NCBI GenBank assembly: GCA_025055075.1
Contig: JANWYV010000018.1
Location: forward strand, 1-59,263
Source of the DNA: Blastocatellia bacterium
Lineage (GTDB): Bacteria > Acidobacteriota > Blastocatellia > HR10
Length of the DNA stretch: 59,263 bases
Direction: 5' to 3'
A program made the position numbers and the translations under genes. The notes under the pieces were generated by a model. It was not told the origin of the DNA. It ran no database searches and was given only the letters and a program-made list of their open reading frames with translations. Each line of letters starts with the position of its first letter. The stretch's first letter is position 1. Shown in pieces: positions 15,638-24,122 of this stretch.

Positions 15638-17400
15638 GGGAAGAATGGTTCGTGCCGGAAGCCCTCGCGCAAGCCGTCCGAGAGCGACTCGCACAATGGG
15701 AGCGAGATCGGATGGTCGAGCGGCTGTGGGCGGGCGAAGCCTCGATTTGGACGAACGACGGAGAGGACCGCTGGTTGGGGTGGCTGCGCGTCGTCGAGCA
15801 GGAGAAGGCGCGCGCACCAATGTACGCCGCGTTGCGAGAGAGCGCGCAACGTGCTGGGATCGCGCATGTGTTGCTGCTCGGCATGGGGGGATCGAGCTTG
15901 GCGCCAGAGGTCTTCGCTCGTGTATTCCCTTCTGGAGAAGGAGCCCCGAGGCTCCTCGTATTGGACTCGATTGATCCCGGTGACGTTCGTGCCGTCGAGG
16001 CACAGATTGATCTTCGCCGCGCGCTCGTCATCGTCTCCAGCAAGTCGGGGACGACGCTGGAGTCGAATCTCCTGCTGGAGTATTTCCTCGCTCGGATGAA
16101 GCGCGCGCTCGGGCCAGAGCGCGCGGGCGAGCATTTCCTGGCGATTACTGATCCGGGGACTCCGCTGAGCGAGATCGCCGTGCGCGAGGGATTTCGACAT
16201 TGTTTCTATGGGCTTGAGAGCATCGGGGGACGATATTCGGCGCTGTCGGTCTTCGGGCTCGTTCCGGCGGCGCTCATGGGCGTGGAGGTCGAGCGGCTTT
16301 TGGAGAGCGCTCAACGCATGATCCGACGATGTCGCCCCGAAGTTCCGATCGCGGAGAATCCGGGCGTCGTCCTCGGAGCGATTCTGGGCGAGTCGGCGCA
16401 GCGCGGGCAGGATAAGATCACGATCCTCGCCTCGCAGAGCCTCGCTGCCTTCGGAGCATGGCTGGAACAGCTTCTGGCTGAGTCTACGGGCAAGGACGGC
16501 AAAGGCGTCGTCCCCGTGGACGATGAAGCGCTCGGACCGCCGGACGTGTATGGTCGAGATCGGGTCTTCGTGGGGTTCCAACTCGAATCCGATTCATCGG
16601 AAGAGCGTCCCGCGGATCGCCTTCGAGCCGCCGGACATGCTCTTCTCGAACGCTCGGACATCGCTTCGCGCTCCGTTGTGGGACCTCCGATCCTTCAGCT
16701 CACGCTCTCGGACCTCTACGATCTTGGCGGGCTATTCTTCCTCTGGGAGATGGTCACGGCAGTGCTCGGCGCGATCCTCGGCGTGAATCCGTTCGATCAG
16801 CCCGATGTCGAAGCGAGCAAGGCGGAAGCGCGAGCGTTGGCTCGCGCGTACGAGGAGACGGGCGTGCTCGCGCATCCTGAGGTCCTGCTGCGCGATGGGA
16901 ATCTCGTGCTCTTCGCTGACGAGGCAAATCGGCGTGAGCTGAATGCGCGCGCGGGGGAGCGTTCGCTCGAAGGGTATTTGCGCGCGCACCTAGAACGCTT
17001 GCGGGAAGGGGATTATTTCGCGCTCTTGGCCTACGTGGAGCGGAGCAACGCGCATCGGCAGCAACTTCGCCTCATTCGGCATCGCGTGCGGGATGGACGA
17101 CGGGTGGCGACTTCGCTCGGATTTGGGCCGCGCTTCTTGCACTCGACGGGGCAGCTCCATAAGGGAGGGCCGAATACGGGCGTGTTCCTGCACGTGATCG
17201 GTAGCGATGCGTGGGATCATGCGATCCCGGGGCGATCGTACACGTTCGGCCTCATCAAGCGCGCGCAAGCGTATGGGGATTTCGCGGTCTTGGCCCGGCG
17301 GGGACGTCGTCAACTCGGCGTGGAGATCGAGGGAGAGGTGAGCGCTGGGCTCGCTCGATTGTGCGAGGCGATCGAGCGCGCACTCCCAGGTGCACCATGA
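15634..17400 (+). CDS. pgi: Glucose-6-phosphate isomerase, of the type fused to transaldolase elsewhere
   Basis: Interconverts glucose-6-phosphate and fructose-6-phosphate. The 588-residue protein has the SIS-type sugar-phosphate sites LLGMGGSSLAPEVF and VSSKSGTTLESN, then ESIGGRYSALSVFGL, the substrate segment ESTGKDGKGVVPV and the late block STGQLHKGGPNTGVFLH. The N-terminal segment (ERLAQWERDRMVERLWAGEASIWT, then DRWLGWL) is the linker that joins transaldolase to PGI in bifunctional Tal-Pgi proteins; here it stands at the very N-terminus with no transaldolase before it. The gene starts by ATGA overlap with the cupin gene and converges with mazG. The function is well supported by the SIS motifs; the ancestry from a fused form is an inference. 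Confidence 0.9.
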   Translation: MREEWFVPEALAQAVRERLAQWERDRMVERLWAGEASIWTNDGEDRWLGWLRVVEQEKARAPMYAALRESAQRAGIAHVLLLGMGGSSLAPEVFARVFPSGEGAPRLLVLDSIDPGDVRAVEAQIDLRRALVIVSSKSGTTLESNLLLEYFLARMKRALGPERAGEHFLAITDPGTPLSEIAVREGFRHCFYGLESIGGRYSALSVFGLVPAALMGVEVERLLESAQRMIRRCRPEVPIAENPGVVLGAILGESAQRGQDKITILASQSLAAFGAWLEQLLAESTGKDGKGVVPVDDEALGPPDVYGRDRVFVGFQLESDSSEERPADRLRAAGHALLERSDIASRSVVGPPILQLTLSDLYDLGGLFFLWEMVTAVLGAILGVNPFDQPDVEASKAEARALARAYEETGVLAHPEVLLRDGNLVLFADEANRRELNARAGERSLEGYLRAHLERLREGDYFALLAYVERSNAHRQQLRLIRHRVRDGRRVATSLGFGPRFLHSTGQLHKGGPNTGVFLHVIGSDAWDHAIPGRSYTFGLIKRAQAYGDFAVLARRGRRQLGVEIEGEVSAGLARLCEAIERALPGAP

Positions 17401-17419
17401 GACAAGCAGTCCTCGAAGC

Positions 17420-18229
17420 TCACTCCGAGGATGAGACATCCTTTCGCTTCGCCTCTTGCCAGAGACGCTCCATCTCCTCCAGCGTGCTCTCCTCGGGCGA
17501 ACGACCCTGACGCCGCAGTTCGCTCTCAATGTAGCGGAAGCGTTCCTTGAATTTCCGATTCGCCGCTTTGAGTGCCGTCTCGGCATCCAGGCCGAGGAGT
17601 CGAGCGAGGTTGGCGACCATGAAGAGGAGATCGCCGATCTCTTCCTTGAGCCGTTCCCGATTCTCGGGCATCGTCTCCATCGCGTGTTTGAATTCGGCGA
17701 CTTCTTCGTCGAGTTTCTCCAGAGCGCTCACGGCGTCGCCCCAATCGAAGCCGACGCGAGAAGCGCGCTCGGCCAATTGCGTGGCCTCAATGAGCGCGGG
17801 CAATCGCGAGGAGACGCCGTCGAGAATAGACGGGGGCTCAGGCCCTCCGCGTTGGGCTTTCTCCTGCAGCTTGATCGCTTCCCAACGGCGCAGGACGTCT
17901 TCGCTCGTTCGCGCCGTCGCATCGCCGAAGACGTGCGGATGGCGCCGGGTCATCTTCTCGTGAACGTGCGCGATGACGTCCTCGATGGTGAATTCGCCTC
18001 GCTCTTTCGCGATCTTCGCGTAGAAGACGACCTGGAAGATGAGATCGCCGAGCTCCGCTTTCATCTGCTCGACGTTTCCCGTCTCGATGGCCTCGAGCAG
18101 TTCGTAGGCTTCTTCGATCGTCATCGGAGCGAGCGTCTCATAGGTTTGCTGTTTGTCCCATGGGCATCCATCGGGACCGCGCAGTTTCTCGACCAGCTCC
18201 ACCAGCGCTTCGAACGATACGGTCGTCAT
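17420..18229 (-). CDS. mazG: Nucleoside triphosphate pyrophosphohydrolase
   Basis: House-cleaning enzyme that hydrolyses (d)NTPs, including aberrant ones, to monophosphates and pyrophosphate. The ATG at 18229 follows the lpxB stop by two bases. Two MazG domains are visible in 269 residues: LRGPDGCPWDKQQTYETLAPMT then EEAYELLEAIE and ELGDLIFQVVFYAKI in the first (EExxE and ExxD metal ligands), and LDEEVAEFKHAME with EEIGDLLFMVANLARL in the second. Length and two-domain layout are normal for E. coli-type MazG. It is the last gene of a ppiD-lpxB-mazG unit. No toxin-antitoxin neighbour (MazEF) is seen. Confidence 0.93.
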   Translation of the reverse strand: MTTVSFEALVELVEKLRGPDGCPWDKQQTYETLAPMTIEEAYELLEAIETGNVEQMKAELGDLIFQVVFYAKIAKERGEFTIEDVIAHVHEKMTRRHPHVFGDATARTSEDVLRRWEAIKLQEKAQRGGPEPPSILDGVSSRLPALIEATQLAERASRVGFDWGDAVSALEKLDEEVAEFKHAMETMPENRERLKEEIGDLLFMVANLARLLGLDAETALKAANRKFKERFRYIESELRRQGRSPEESTLEEMERLWQEAKRKDVSSSE

Positions 18230-18231
18230 CG

Positions 18232-19416
18232 CTAATCCCTCCCTACGATTCCAGGCGCTTCGGCGGTGAGGACGCGCCAAATGATCTCGGCCGCGCGACG
18301 AGCGGCTCCAGCTTCTCCCAAGCGCTTTCTGACCTCGGCCAAGTGCGCCTGCATGATCTCTCGCCGCTTCGGATCGGCGAGCAGCTCCATCATTGTCCCC
18401 GCGAGTCGCTCCGGCGTCAAATCCCATTGGATGAGTTCGGGGACGATGCGTTCTCCGGCGAGCAGATTCACCATGCCGAACGTATCGAGATGCAGGAGCG
18501 GACGGACCAGCAGGTAATTGATCGCTCGCGCGCGATAGACCACGATCATCGGGGTTCCGAGCAAGGCCGCTTCGAGCGTCGCCGTGCCACTGGTGATCAC
18601 GGCCAGATCCGAGTAGGCCAGAGCGTCATAGGTCTCCCGCTCCAGGACGCGCACGGGCAGGTCCATCGGCTGCAGCGTATGACGTAGCAGGGACCAAGCC
18701 ATCTCGGGGGAGATGGTTGCCGCGAGCGGGATCAGAAATTGCGCTGGCCATTGGGCGTGAAGCGCGCGCGCGGCGCGAGCGAGAAAGGGGAGGATGCGTT
18801 CGACTTCCGTTCGCCGACTCCCCGGTAAGAGGCTGATCACTGGCCGATCCGAAGACAATCCATGCTTCGCGTAGAACGCGGCCCGCGAGAGCGTCGGACG
18901 AACCACATCCACCAGCGGATGGCCGACGTATTCGGCCACGATGCCATGGCGGCGATAGAATTCGACCTCGAAGGGCAAGATGACGATGAGCCGGTCCACA
19001 TAGCGACGAAGCGCCCGCACGCGATACGTGCGCCAGGCCCACACTTGTGGGCCGATGTAGTAAATCGTTCGCACGCCCATGCGTTTGAGCGGACGAAGGA
19101 GCTTCATGTTGAACTCGGGCCAATCCACCAGCAGAGCGGCCGTGGGACGTCGCTCGCGCGCGATGCGGAGCAGACGGCGATAGAGGGCGTAGAAACGAGC
19201 GAGAGCGCGGGCAATTTCCACAGGGCCGATGATCGCCGTCTCTGCGATGTCGGCCAGCGTCTCAGCGCCTTCGGCGCGCAAGGCCGGCCCTCCACAACCG
19301 AAGACAGGAAGCGCACCTTCGGGAGCGAGCGTCTTCAACGCGCGCAACACCTCGGCGGCTCGCTCGTCGCCTGAGGCTTCGCCGGCTAGGACCATCAGGG
19401 AACGCGTCGAATTCAC
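18232..19416 (-). CDS. lpxB: Lipid-A-disaccharide synthase
   Basis: Glycosyltransferase family 19 enzyme joining UDP-2,3-diacylglucosamine to lipid X at the inner membrane, which shows that the cell makes lipid A. The GTG start at 19416 overlaps the stop of the upstream gene (GTGA); an in-frame ATG lies seven codons later. The 394-residue product has VLAGEASGDERAAEVLRAL, VFGCGGPALRAEG, VDWPEFNMKL, IYYIGPQVWAWR, LPFEVEFYRR, VGHPLVD, LLPGSRRTEVERILP and the C-terminal SGTATLEAALLGTPMIVVYR. All family landmarks are present. The rest of the lpx pathway is outside the window. Confidence 0.95.
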   Translation of the reverse strand: MNSTRSLMVLAGEASGDERAAEVLRALKTLAPEGALPVFGCGGPALRAEGAETLADIAETAIIGPVEIARALARFYALYRRLLRIARERRPTAALLVDWPEFNMKLLRPLKRMGVRTIYYIGPQVWAWRTYRVRALRRYVDRLIVILPFEVEFYRRHGIVAEYVGHPLVDVVRPTLSRAAFYAKHGLSSDRPVISLLPGSRRTEVERILPFLARAARALHAQWPAQFLIPLAATISPEMAWSLLRHTLQPMDLPVRVLERETYDALAYSDLAVITSGTATLEAALLGTPMIVVYRARAINYLLVRPLLHLDTFGMVNLLAGERIVPELIQWDLTPERLAGTMMELLADPKRREIMQAHLAEVRKRLGEAGAARRAAEIIWRVLTAEAPGIVGRD

Positions 19417-21383
19417 CGCTCCGCTCGTGCCGGCGCCGAGCCGGTCATCGTCGAGAAGATCGCCTCGATGACGTCCTGATGGATGCGGATGCGCCCGTCG
19501 GCGATCATCTTCTCGCGCAGCGTCTCCAGATAGGAACGGTAGAATTGGTCGCGCTTGGTCGAGAGCACGCGCTCGCGGATGGCCTTGCGTTCCGATTCGA
19601 GCTTAGCGCGATCCGGATCACTACGCTTCGTGATACCGAAGACGACGAAATCCTTCCCGATGCGCACTGGCCGTGACGCGACGCGCGAGACCTCGAGGGC
19701 GAAGGCCATACCCTCCAATTGTTCCGATCGCTCCAAATCGGGGAGGAAGGTCCCGCGCTTGAACTCCTCTTGCGTTTTGACCTCGAGCTTCCGAGCAGCC
19801 GCGGCCTTGCGCAACGCTTCGATCGTCGGCGATTGAGCGATCAGTTGTTCGGCCAATTGGCGAGCGCGCTCGATGGCCTTCTGCTCCTGCAGCTTTCGAA
19901 TGACGCGCTCCTTCACCTCCTCGAACGTCGGCGTCTTCGGTTCGCGCTTGGCGATCAGGCGAGGGATGGCATATCCATCGCTCAAGTAGATCTTGCTCCC
20001 GATCTGACCGATCTCATCGAGTTCCGAAGCCGCGCTGCTGAAACCCGAAGCGTAGTCGCCGAACTCGGGAAGATCTTCCCCAGCCGCGAAGAAGCCCGTC
20101 CGCCGCACCAGTTGTTCGACGGGCAGGTTCCCCAACTTCGGCGAGAATTCGGCGGCGACGCGACGCAGGTCCTTCACCTCATCCAGACGCTTCTTGATCT
20201 CATCGGCGAGCTTAGCAGCCTCATCCCGCTGTTTGCGCTCGCGGAGGCGTCGGACTAACTCATCGCGCACTTCGGCCAACGGCTTCCGCTGCCAGCGCGT
20301 CACCTTCAGAATGTAGAATTTCCCCTCCTCGCGAATGGGGTCGGTGACGTCTTTCTGAAAATCGCTCAGCGTGAAGACGCGCTGGCGATAGGATGCGTCC
20401 TTGGAATCTTTTTTGACGAAGCCAATGCTCTTGCCACCCAATTTCTGGAAATCCTCGGCTGGCGTCTTCTCATCGCCGCGCGCGCGTTTGACTAAGTCTT
20501 CGGCTTGGCGACGAACGTCGGCTTCGTTCTGCTCGGTGAAGGGCAACTCGATCTGACTCACGTAGGCGCCTGTCGTGTGTTCGGATTTCGTTCGTTCGTA
20601 CTCCTCGCGAATCTCCGTCTCGGAGATGGAGACGGGGATGCGCGCCATAGGGATGTGGAGGTATTCGACCTGGCGCTCGAGCTGAGTGATGGCGAACTCC
20701 CCACGATGTTTCTCGAAATAGGCGCGAGCCTCATCCTCACTCACCGGGATCGCAGCGCGCAGGTCCTTCGACCGGATGACGACATAGACAAGATCCACGG
20801 CCGCGTTCTCGCGGAGGAATTCTTCCTCGACCTCGCGCGGGCTGACGTCCAGGGCAGCCGTCAAGTGATGACGCACCTTATCTCGGAGGATCGAGCGGCG
20901 CAGGTTCTCCTCGAACTCTTCGACCGTTTGGCCGCTTTGCTGGACGGCGCGGAAGTAGCGCTCGCGCCCGATGAAGCGACCGCTAGCGTCGCGGAACATC
21001 GGCAACAAGGCTTTGAAGACCTCTTCGTCAGTGGCCGAGAGTCCCCATTGCCGGGCCAAGATGAGGACGAGGCGATCTTCGATCAGCTCGTTGAGGATCG
21101 TCGAGCTGAAGGGCTTCAACGAGGCCGGGTCTTCAAAGCCACGGCCTAGGCGAGATTGAGTGAGGCGCATGAGGGCAGCACGGTATTCTCCAGCCGTGAT
21201 CTTCTCCTCCATCACCTCTGCGACTACGGTGGAATCGGTGACTTCGCTCAGACCGACCGCCCGGCGATAGAGCGCTTGGCCGATGGGCATGTAGAGGATC
21301 ACCAGGCCCACGACCATCATGATGGCGACGAACACCAGCAGGATATTCCGGGCGCGTTGTTTCTCGCTCAAGAATCGCAACAT
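19413..21383 (-). CDS. PpiD/SurA-like membrane-anchored peptidyl-prolyl isomerase
   Basis: Periplasmic folding factor with SurA-N and parvulin domains, tethered to the inner membrane. The ATG at 21383 has AGGAGGT nine bases upstream and puts the single transmembrane helix at residues 12-33. SurA-N-like helices run to about 210 (EKITAGEYRAALMRL, LNELIEDRLVLILARQWGL). Residues about 270-365 resemble a rotamase domain but are degenerate (ISQ-type strand VSQIELPF, KLGGKSIGFVKK, ITDPIREEGKFYILKV equivalents). A second helical region with many Arg/Glu follows to residue 656. PpiD proteins help outer-membrane proteins leave the Sec translocon. It heads the operon with lpxB and mazG and is divergent from mreB. 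Confidence 0.85.
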   Translation of the reverse strand: MLRFLSEKQRARNILLVFVAIMMVVGLVILYMPIGQALYRRAVGLSEVTDSTVVAEVMEEKITAGEYRAALMRLTQSRLGRGFEDPASLKPFSSTILNELIEDRLVLILARQWGLSATDEEVFKALLPMFRDASGRFIGRERYFRAVQQSGQTVEEFEENLRRSILRDKVRHHLTAALDVSPREVEEEFLRENAAVDLVYVVIRSKDLRAAIPVSEDEARAYFEKHRGEFAITQLERQVEYLHIPMARIPVSISETEIREEYERTKSEHTTGAYVSQIELPFTEQNEADVRRQAEDLVKRARGDEKTPAEDFQKLGGKSIGFVKKDSKDASYRQRVFTLSDFQKDVTDPIREEGKFYILKVTRWQRKPLAEVRDELVRRLRERKQRDEAAKLADEIKKRLDEVKDLRRVAAEFSPKLGNLPVEQLVRRTGFFAAGEDLPEFGDYASGFSSAASELDEIGQIGSKIYLSDGYAIPRLIAKREPKTPTFEEVKERVIRKLQEQKAIERARQLAEQLIAQSPTIEALRKAAAARKLEVKTQEEFKRGTFLPDLERSEQLEGMAFALEVSRVASRPVRIGKDFVVFGITKRSDPDRAKLESERKAIRERVLSTKRDQFYRSYLETLREKMIADGRIRIHQDVIEAIFSTMTGSAPARAER

Positions 21384-21416
21384 ATGCGTCGACCTCCTCT
21401 CGTTTCGGAAGCTTTG

Positions 21417-21446
21417 ATTGTAGACCGGGATCGGCAGATGGGGCAA
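21417..21446 (-). promoter_or_regulatory. Promoter of the ppiD-lpxB-mazG unit
   Basis: TTGCCC (21441-21446, minus strand), an 18-base spacer, then TACAAT (21417-21422), five of six at -10. A start near 21410 gives a short leader carrying the AGGAGGT ribosome site. Confidence 0.55.
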
Positions 21447-21477
21447 CCGAGAGGGATGGGATTTTTCGAGCACGCCG

Positions 21478-21506
21478 TTGAATGTCCCACGGGGGTATGT
21501 TAAATT
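21478..21506 (+). promoter_or_regulatory. Promoter of the mre-rod operon
   Basis: TTGAAT (21478-21483), 17-base spacer, TAAATT (21501-21506). A start near 21513 lies about 43 bases before the mreB ATG. It sits back to back with the ppiD promoter. Confidence 0.6.
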
Positions 21507-21555
21507 GGATGCCTGAACCGTATGTTTGAAAGACCTGAGGTGGTCAGAGGGATCA

Positions 21556-22599
21556 ATGAGCGCGTTCTCCATCTTTCGATGGTTTTCGAGCGATCTCGCC
21601 ATTGATCTGGGGACGGCCAATACGCTGGTCTACGCCAAGGGCCGGGGGATCGTCGTCAGCGAGCCTTCGATCGTCGTCGTCAACAAGGTGACGCAGAAGG
21701 TGGAGGCGGTCGGTCGGGAGGCCAAGGAGATGCTCGGGCGGACGCATGCGAATATTGTGGCGATCCGCCCGATGCGCGATGGGGTCATCGCGAACTTCGA
21801 GCTGACCGAGGCGATGCTGCAGAACTTCATCCGGAAAGCCCACAACGGGCGCTCATGGGTGAATCCGCGCGTGGTGATCGGGATTCCCAGCGAGATCACG
21901 CAGGTGGAGCGGCGAGCCGTCATTGACGCGGCCTATCGGGCCCGCGCCAGCGAGGTCTATTTGGTTGAGCAATCCATCGCCGCCGCCATCGGAGCCGGGT
22001 TGCCCATCACCGAGCCCATTGGGAATATGATTGTGGACATCGGTGGCGGGACGACCGATATCGCCGTGATCTCGCTCTCGGGGATCGTTTACTCCCGCTC
22101 GATTCGGATCGCCGGCAATGAGATGGATGAGGCGATCATCCAGTACATCAAGAAGAAGTACAATCTGCTCATCGGGGAGCGGACGGCCGAGCAGATCAAG
22201 ATCGAGTTGGGATCGGCCTATCCATTGGAGGAGCCGCTCTCGATGGAAGTTCGCGGTCGCAGTTTGATCGAGGGAGTGCCCAAGACGATCACCATCACGG
22301 ACGAGGAGATTCGGGAGGCCTTGGCCGATACAGTCTCCACGATCGTCAATGCCGTGCGAGTGGCGCTGGAGCGCACGCCGCCGGAGCTGGCGGCGGACAT
22401 CATTGATCATGGCATTGTGCTGGCTGGCGGAGGAGCGCTCCTGAAGGGGTTGGATAAGCGGCTCATGCAGGAGACGAGCGTCCCGGTCATCTTGGCCGAG
22501 GATCCGCTCTCGGCCGTCGTCCTCGGAGCGGGCAAGATGCTCGACGATATTGATTTGCTCAAGCGGGTCTGTACGAATCTGGAGCGTCTGGAATATTGA
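21556..22599 (+). CDS. mreB: Rod shape-determining actin-like protein
   Basis: Bacterial actin that forms filaments on the inner face of the membrane and steers the elongasome. The ATG at 21556 has AGAGGGA upstream; an in-frame start 30 bases earlier would add residues not seen in relatives. The 347-residue product opens with SSDLAIDLGTANTLVYAKG (phosphate-1 loop), then EPSIVVVNK, RPMRDGVIANFELTEAML, IGIPSEITQVERRAV, VEQSIAAAIGAGLPI, the phosphate-2 loop NMIVDIGGGTTDIAVISL, and GIVLAGGGALLKGLDKRL for adenosine binding. All actin-family motifs are intact. It leads mreC, mreD, pbp2 and rodA, the canonical order, with mreC starting one base after its stop. Confidence 0.97.
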   Translation: MSAFSIFRWFSSDLAIDLGTANTLVYAKGRGIVVSEPSIVVVNKVTQKVEAVGREAKEMLGRTHANIVAIRPMRDGVIANFELTEAMLQNFIRKAHNGRSWVNPRVVIGIPSEITQVERRAVIDAAYRARASEVYLVEQSIAAAIGAGLPITEPIGNMIVDIGGGTTDIAVISLSGIVYSRSIRIAGNEMDEAIIQYIKKKYNLLIGERTAEQIKIELGSAYPLEEPLSMEVRGRSLIEGVPKTITITDEEIREALADTVSTIVNAVRVALERTPPELAADIIDHGIVLAGGGALLKGLDKRLMQETSVPVILAEDPLSAVVLGAGKMLDDIDLLKRVCTNLERLEY

Positions 22600-22600
22600 C

Positions 22601-23455
22601 ATGGGCACACCTCCGAGGGGGCGATCGGTCGTCATCGTCTTTCTCGCCCTGCTCAGCGCACAGATGCTCTTGATGTCGGCGCAGGCGCGGCATCCTCAAT
22701 CGGGAGAGTCGCTGCTGCGCGTGTGGTCGGTGACGGCGGCAGCGCCCGTCCTCTCCTCGGTGCATGCGGTCGTCTCTTGGGCAGAGCATGTATGGGAGAG
22801 CTACGCGCGCGTGGACGAGGTCCAGCGGGAGAATCGCGCCTTGCGCGAGGAGGTGGCCGAGCTGCGGCGTGAAGTGGCGCGATTTCGGGAGGAAGCGCGC
22901 GAGGCCGAGCGCCTACGCCAACTGCTGGAGCTGCAACGGGAGCTGCCCGTGCGCACGATCGCCGCGCGCGTCATCGGGCGCGATACAAGCGTCTGGTTCC
23001 AATCCCTTATCGTCAATCGAGGAGCGCGCCACGGCGTGCGCTCGGGAGCGGCCGTGATCACCCCGGAGGGATTGGTCGGACGAGTGATCGAAGTCGGTCC
23101 GACGGTCGCCCGGGTGCAACTCATCACCGATGAACGGAGCGGTGTAGGGGCGGCCATTGGGATTCTGGAAGAGACGCGCGCCATTGGCGTCGTCGTGGGC
23201 AGCAACGAAGCCCTTTGTCGCATGCGATATGTGCCCGGCAGCGAGCCCGTCCGAGAGGGCGAGATGGTCTACACGACCGGTCAGGATGGGATCTATCCGC
23301 GCGGCCTTCCCATTGGCCGGGTCATCGCCGTGCGGCGTGGATCGGCGTTGGTCTCGCATGACATTTTGATCGAACCGGCGGCTCGGCTCAGTCGCCTGGA
23401 AGAAGTTTTGATCCTCCTCGAACGCCCTTCGGAGGTGCGAGTGCCCACACTGTAG
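22601..23455 (+). CDS. mreC: Rod shape-determining protein MreC
   Basis: Bitopic elongasome protein that activates PBP2/RodA from the periplasmic side. The ATG lies one base after the mreB stop. The 284-residue protein has an N-terminal membrane helix at about 9-26 (VVIVFLALLSAQMLLMS), a coiled coil at about 70-115 rich in Arg/Glu heptads (ENRALREEVAELRREVARF), then the two beta-barrel domains of the family, with VNRGARHGVRSGAAVITPEGLVGRVIEVG and VYTTGQDGIYPRGLPIGRVI as signatures. Length is near the usual 280-300. It is followed by a short gene and mreD. Confidence 0.93.
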   Translation: MGTPPRGRSVVIVFLALLSAQMLLMSAQARHPQSGESLLRVWSVTAAAPVLSSVHAVVSWAEHVWESYARVDEVQRENRALREEVAELRREVARFREEAREAERLRQLLELQRELPVRTIAARVIGRDTSVWFQSLIVNRGARHGVRSGAAVITPEGLVGRVIEVGPTVARVQLITDERSGVGAAIGILEETRAIGVVVGSNEALCRMRYVPGSEPVREGEMVYTTGQDGIYPRGLPIGRVIAVRRGSALVSHDILIEPAARLSRLEEVLILLERPSEVRVPTL

Positions 23456-23510
23456 ATCATCGGGGGCGCCTCCCGAGCGAGGGAGAGCGCTTCGGAGAAC
23501 GAGGAGAGGC

Positions 23511-23600
23511 ATGTTCGGCTTCACCACGAGGGCACTTTCGCGAGCCGCCCTTTGGAGGTCGCTCTTCGGGGAAGTCGAGCCTCGCGCGGCGTCACAGTGA
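23511..23600 (+). CDS. 29-codon ORF overlapping the mreD start (possible coupling leader)
   Basis: An ATG at 23511 with a strong ribosome site (GAGGAGAGG, one base away) opens a 29-codon frame whose TGA (23598-23600) overlaps the GTG start of mreD as GTGA. The peptide (opening MFGFTTRALSRAALW, ending in EPRAASQ) has no recognised domain. Since mreD's GTG lacks its own ribosome site, ribosomes finishing this frame could restart on mreD. It may be a leader for dosage control, or the shifted remains of an older mreD start. Confidence 0.45.
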   Translation: MFGFTTRALSRAALWRSLFGEVEPRAASQ

Positions 23601-24118
23601 GCCTGACCAAGACGGTCGTCGTCATCATCGCGGCTTTGCTCGTGCACTTGCTCATCGTGCGGTATGTGCGCGTCTTGCGCCCGGTGGATGTGGTGTTGAT
23701 CGTGACCGTGTACGTGGCATTCGCGCGAGATCCGGTGCGTGCGATGTTGGTTGGAGCGGGAGCAGGACTGCTGCAGGACGGTTTCTCCAGCGGGATCGTG
23801 GGAGCACAGAGCTTGGCCAAGACGGTCGTCGCCCTTCTGGTCTCGTTGGTGAGCGTTCGCGTGGCGTTAGATCATCTCCCGTTGCGGTTTATTGCCCTGG
23901 TCCTGGCGACGGCATTGCATGCGCTGATCTATCTTGGCCTGCATTGGCTTTTCGGGCAGAATTTACTTGGAAATCCCGTGTGGCCGACGCTCCTTGGCGA
24001 GGTGGCGTGGCTGGCGGGCGCCAACGGAGTGGCGGCCTTGATACTCTTCGCGCTCCTAGATTGGGTCTTCGCCGAGCGGGAGCGGAAGTTGGGCCGACCG
24101 GCTCGGCGCCGATGGTGA
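23597..24118 (+). CDS. mreD: Rod shape-determining membrane protein MreD
   Basis: Small integral membrane partner of MreC. The GTG at 23597 is preferred because it opens the protein just before its first helix (VSLTKTVVVIIAALLVHLL) and overlaps the stop of the preceding 29-codon frame; a TTG at 23552 would add 15 charged residues. The 173 residues form five or six helices, with the family patterns RPVDVVLIVTVYVAFARDP and GAGLLQDGFSSGIVGAQSLAKT (the Gly-rich loop after helix 3 is diagnostic). It stops four bases before the pbp2 start. Sequence is poorly conserved across the family but position and topology leave little doubt. Confidence 0.88.
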   Translation: MSLTKTVVVIIAALLVHLLIVRYVRVLRPVDVVLIVTVYVAFARDPVRAMLVGAGAGLLQDGFSSGIVGAQSLAKTVVALLVSLVSVRVALDHLPLRFIALVLATALHALIYLGLHWLFGQNLLGNPVWPTLLGEVAWLAGANGVAALILFALLDWVFAERERKLGRPARRRW

Positions 24119-24122
24119 CAAT

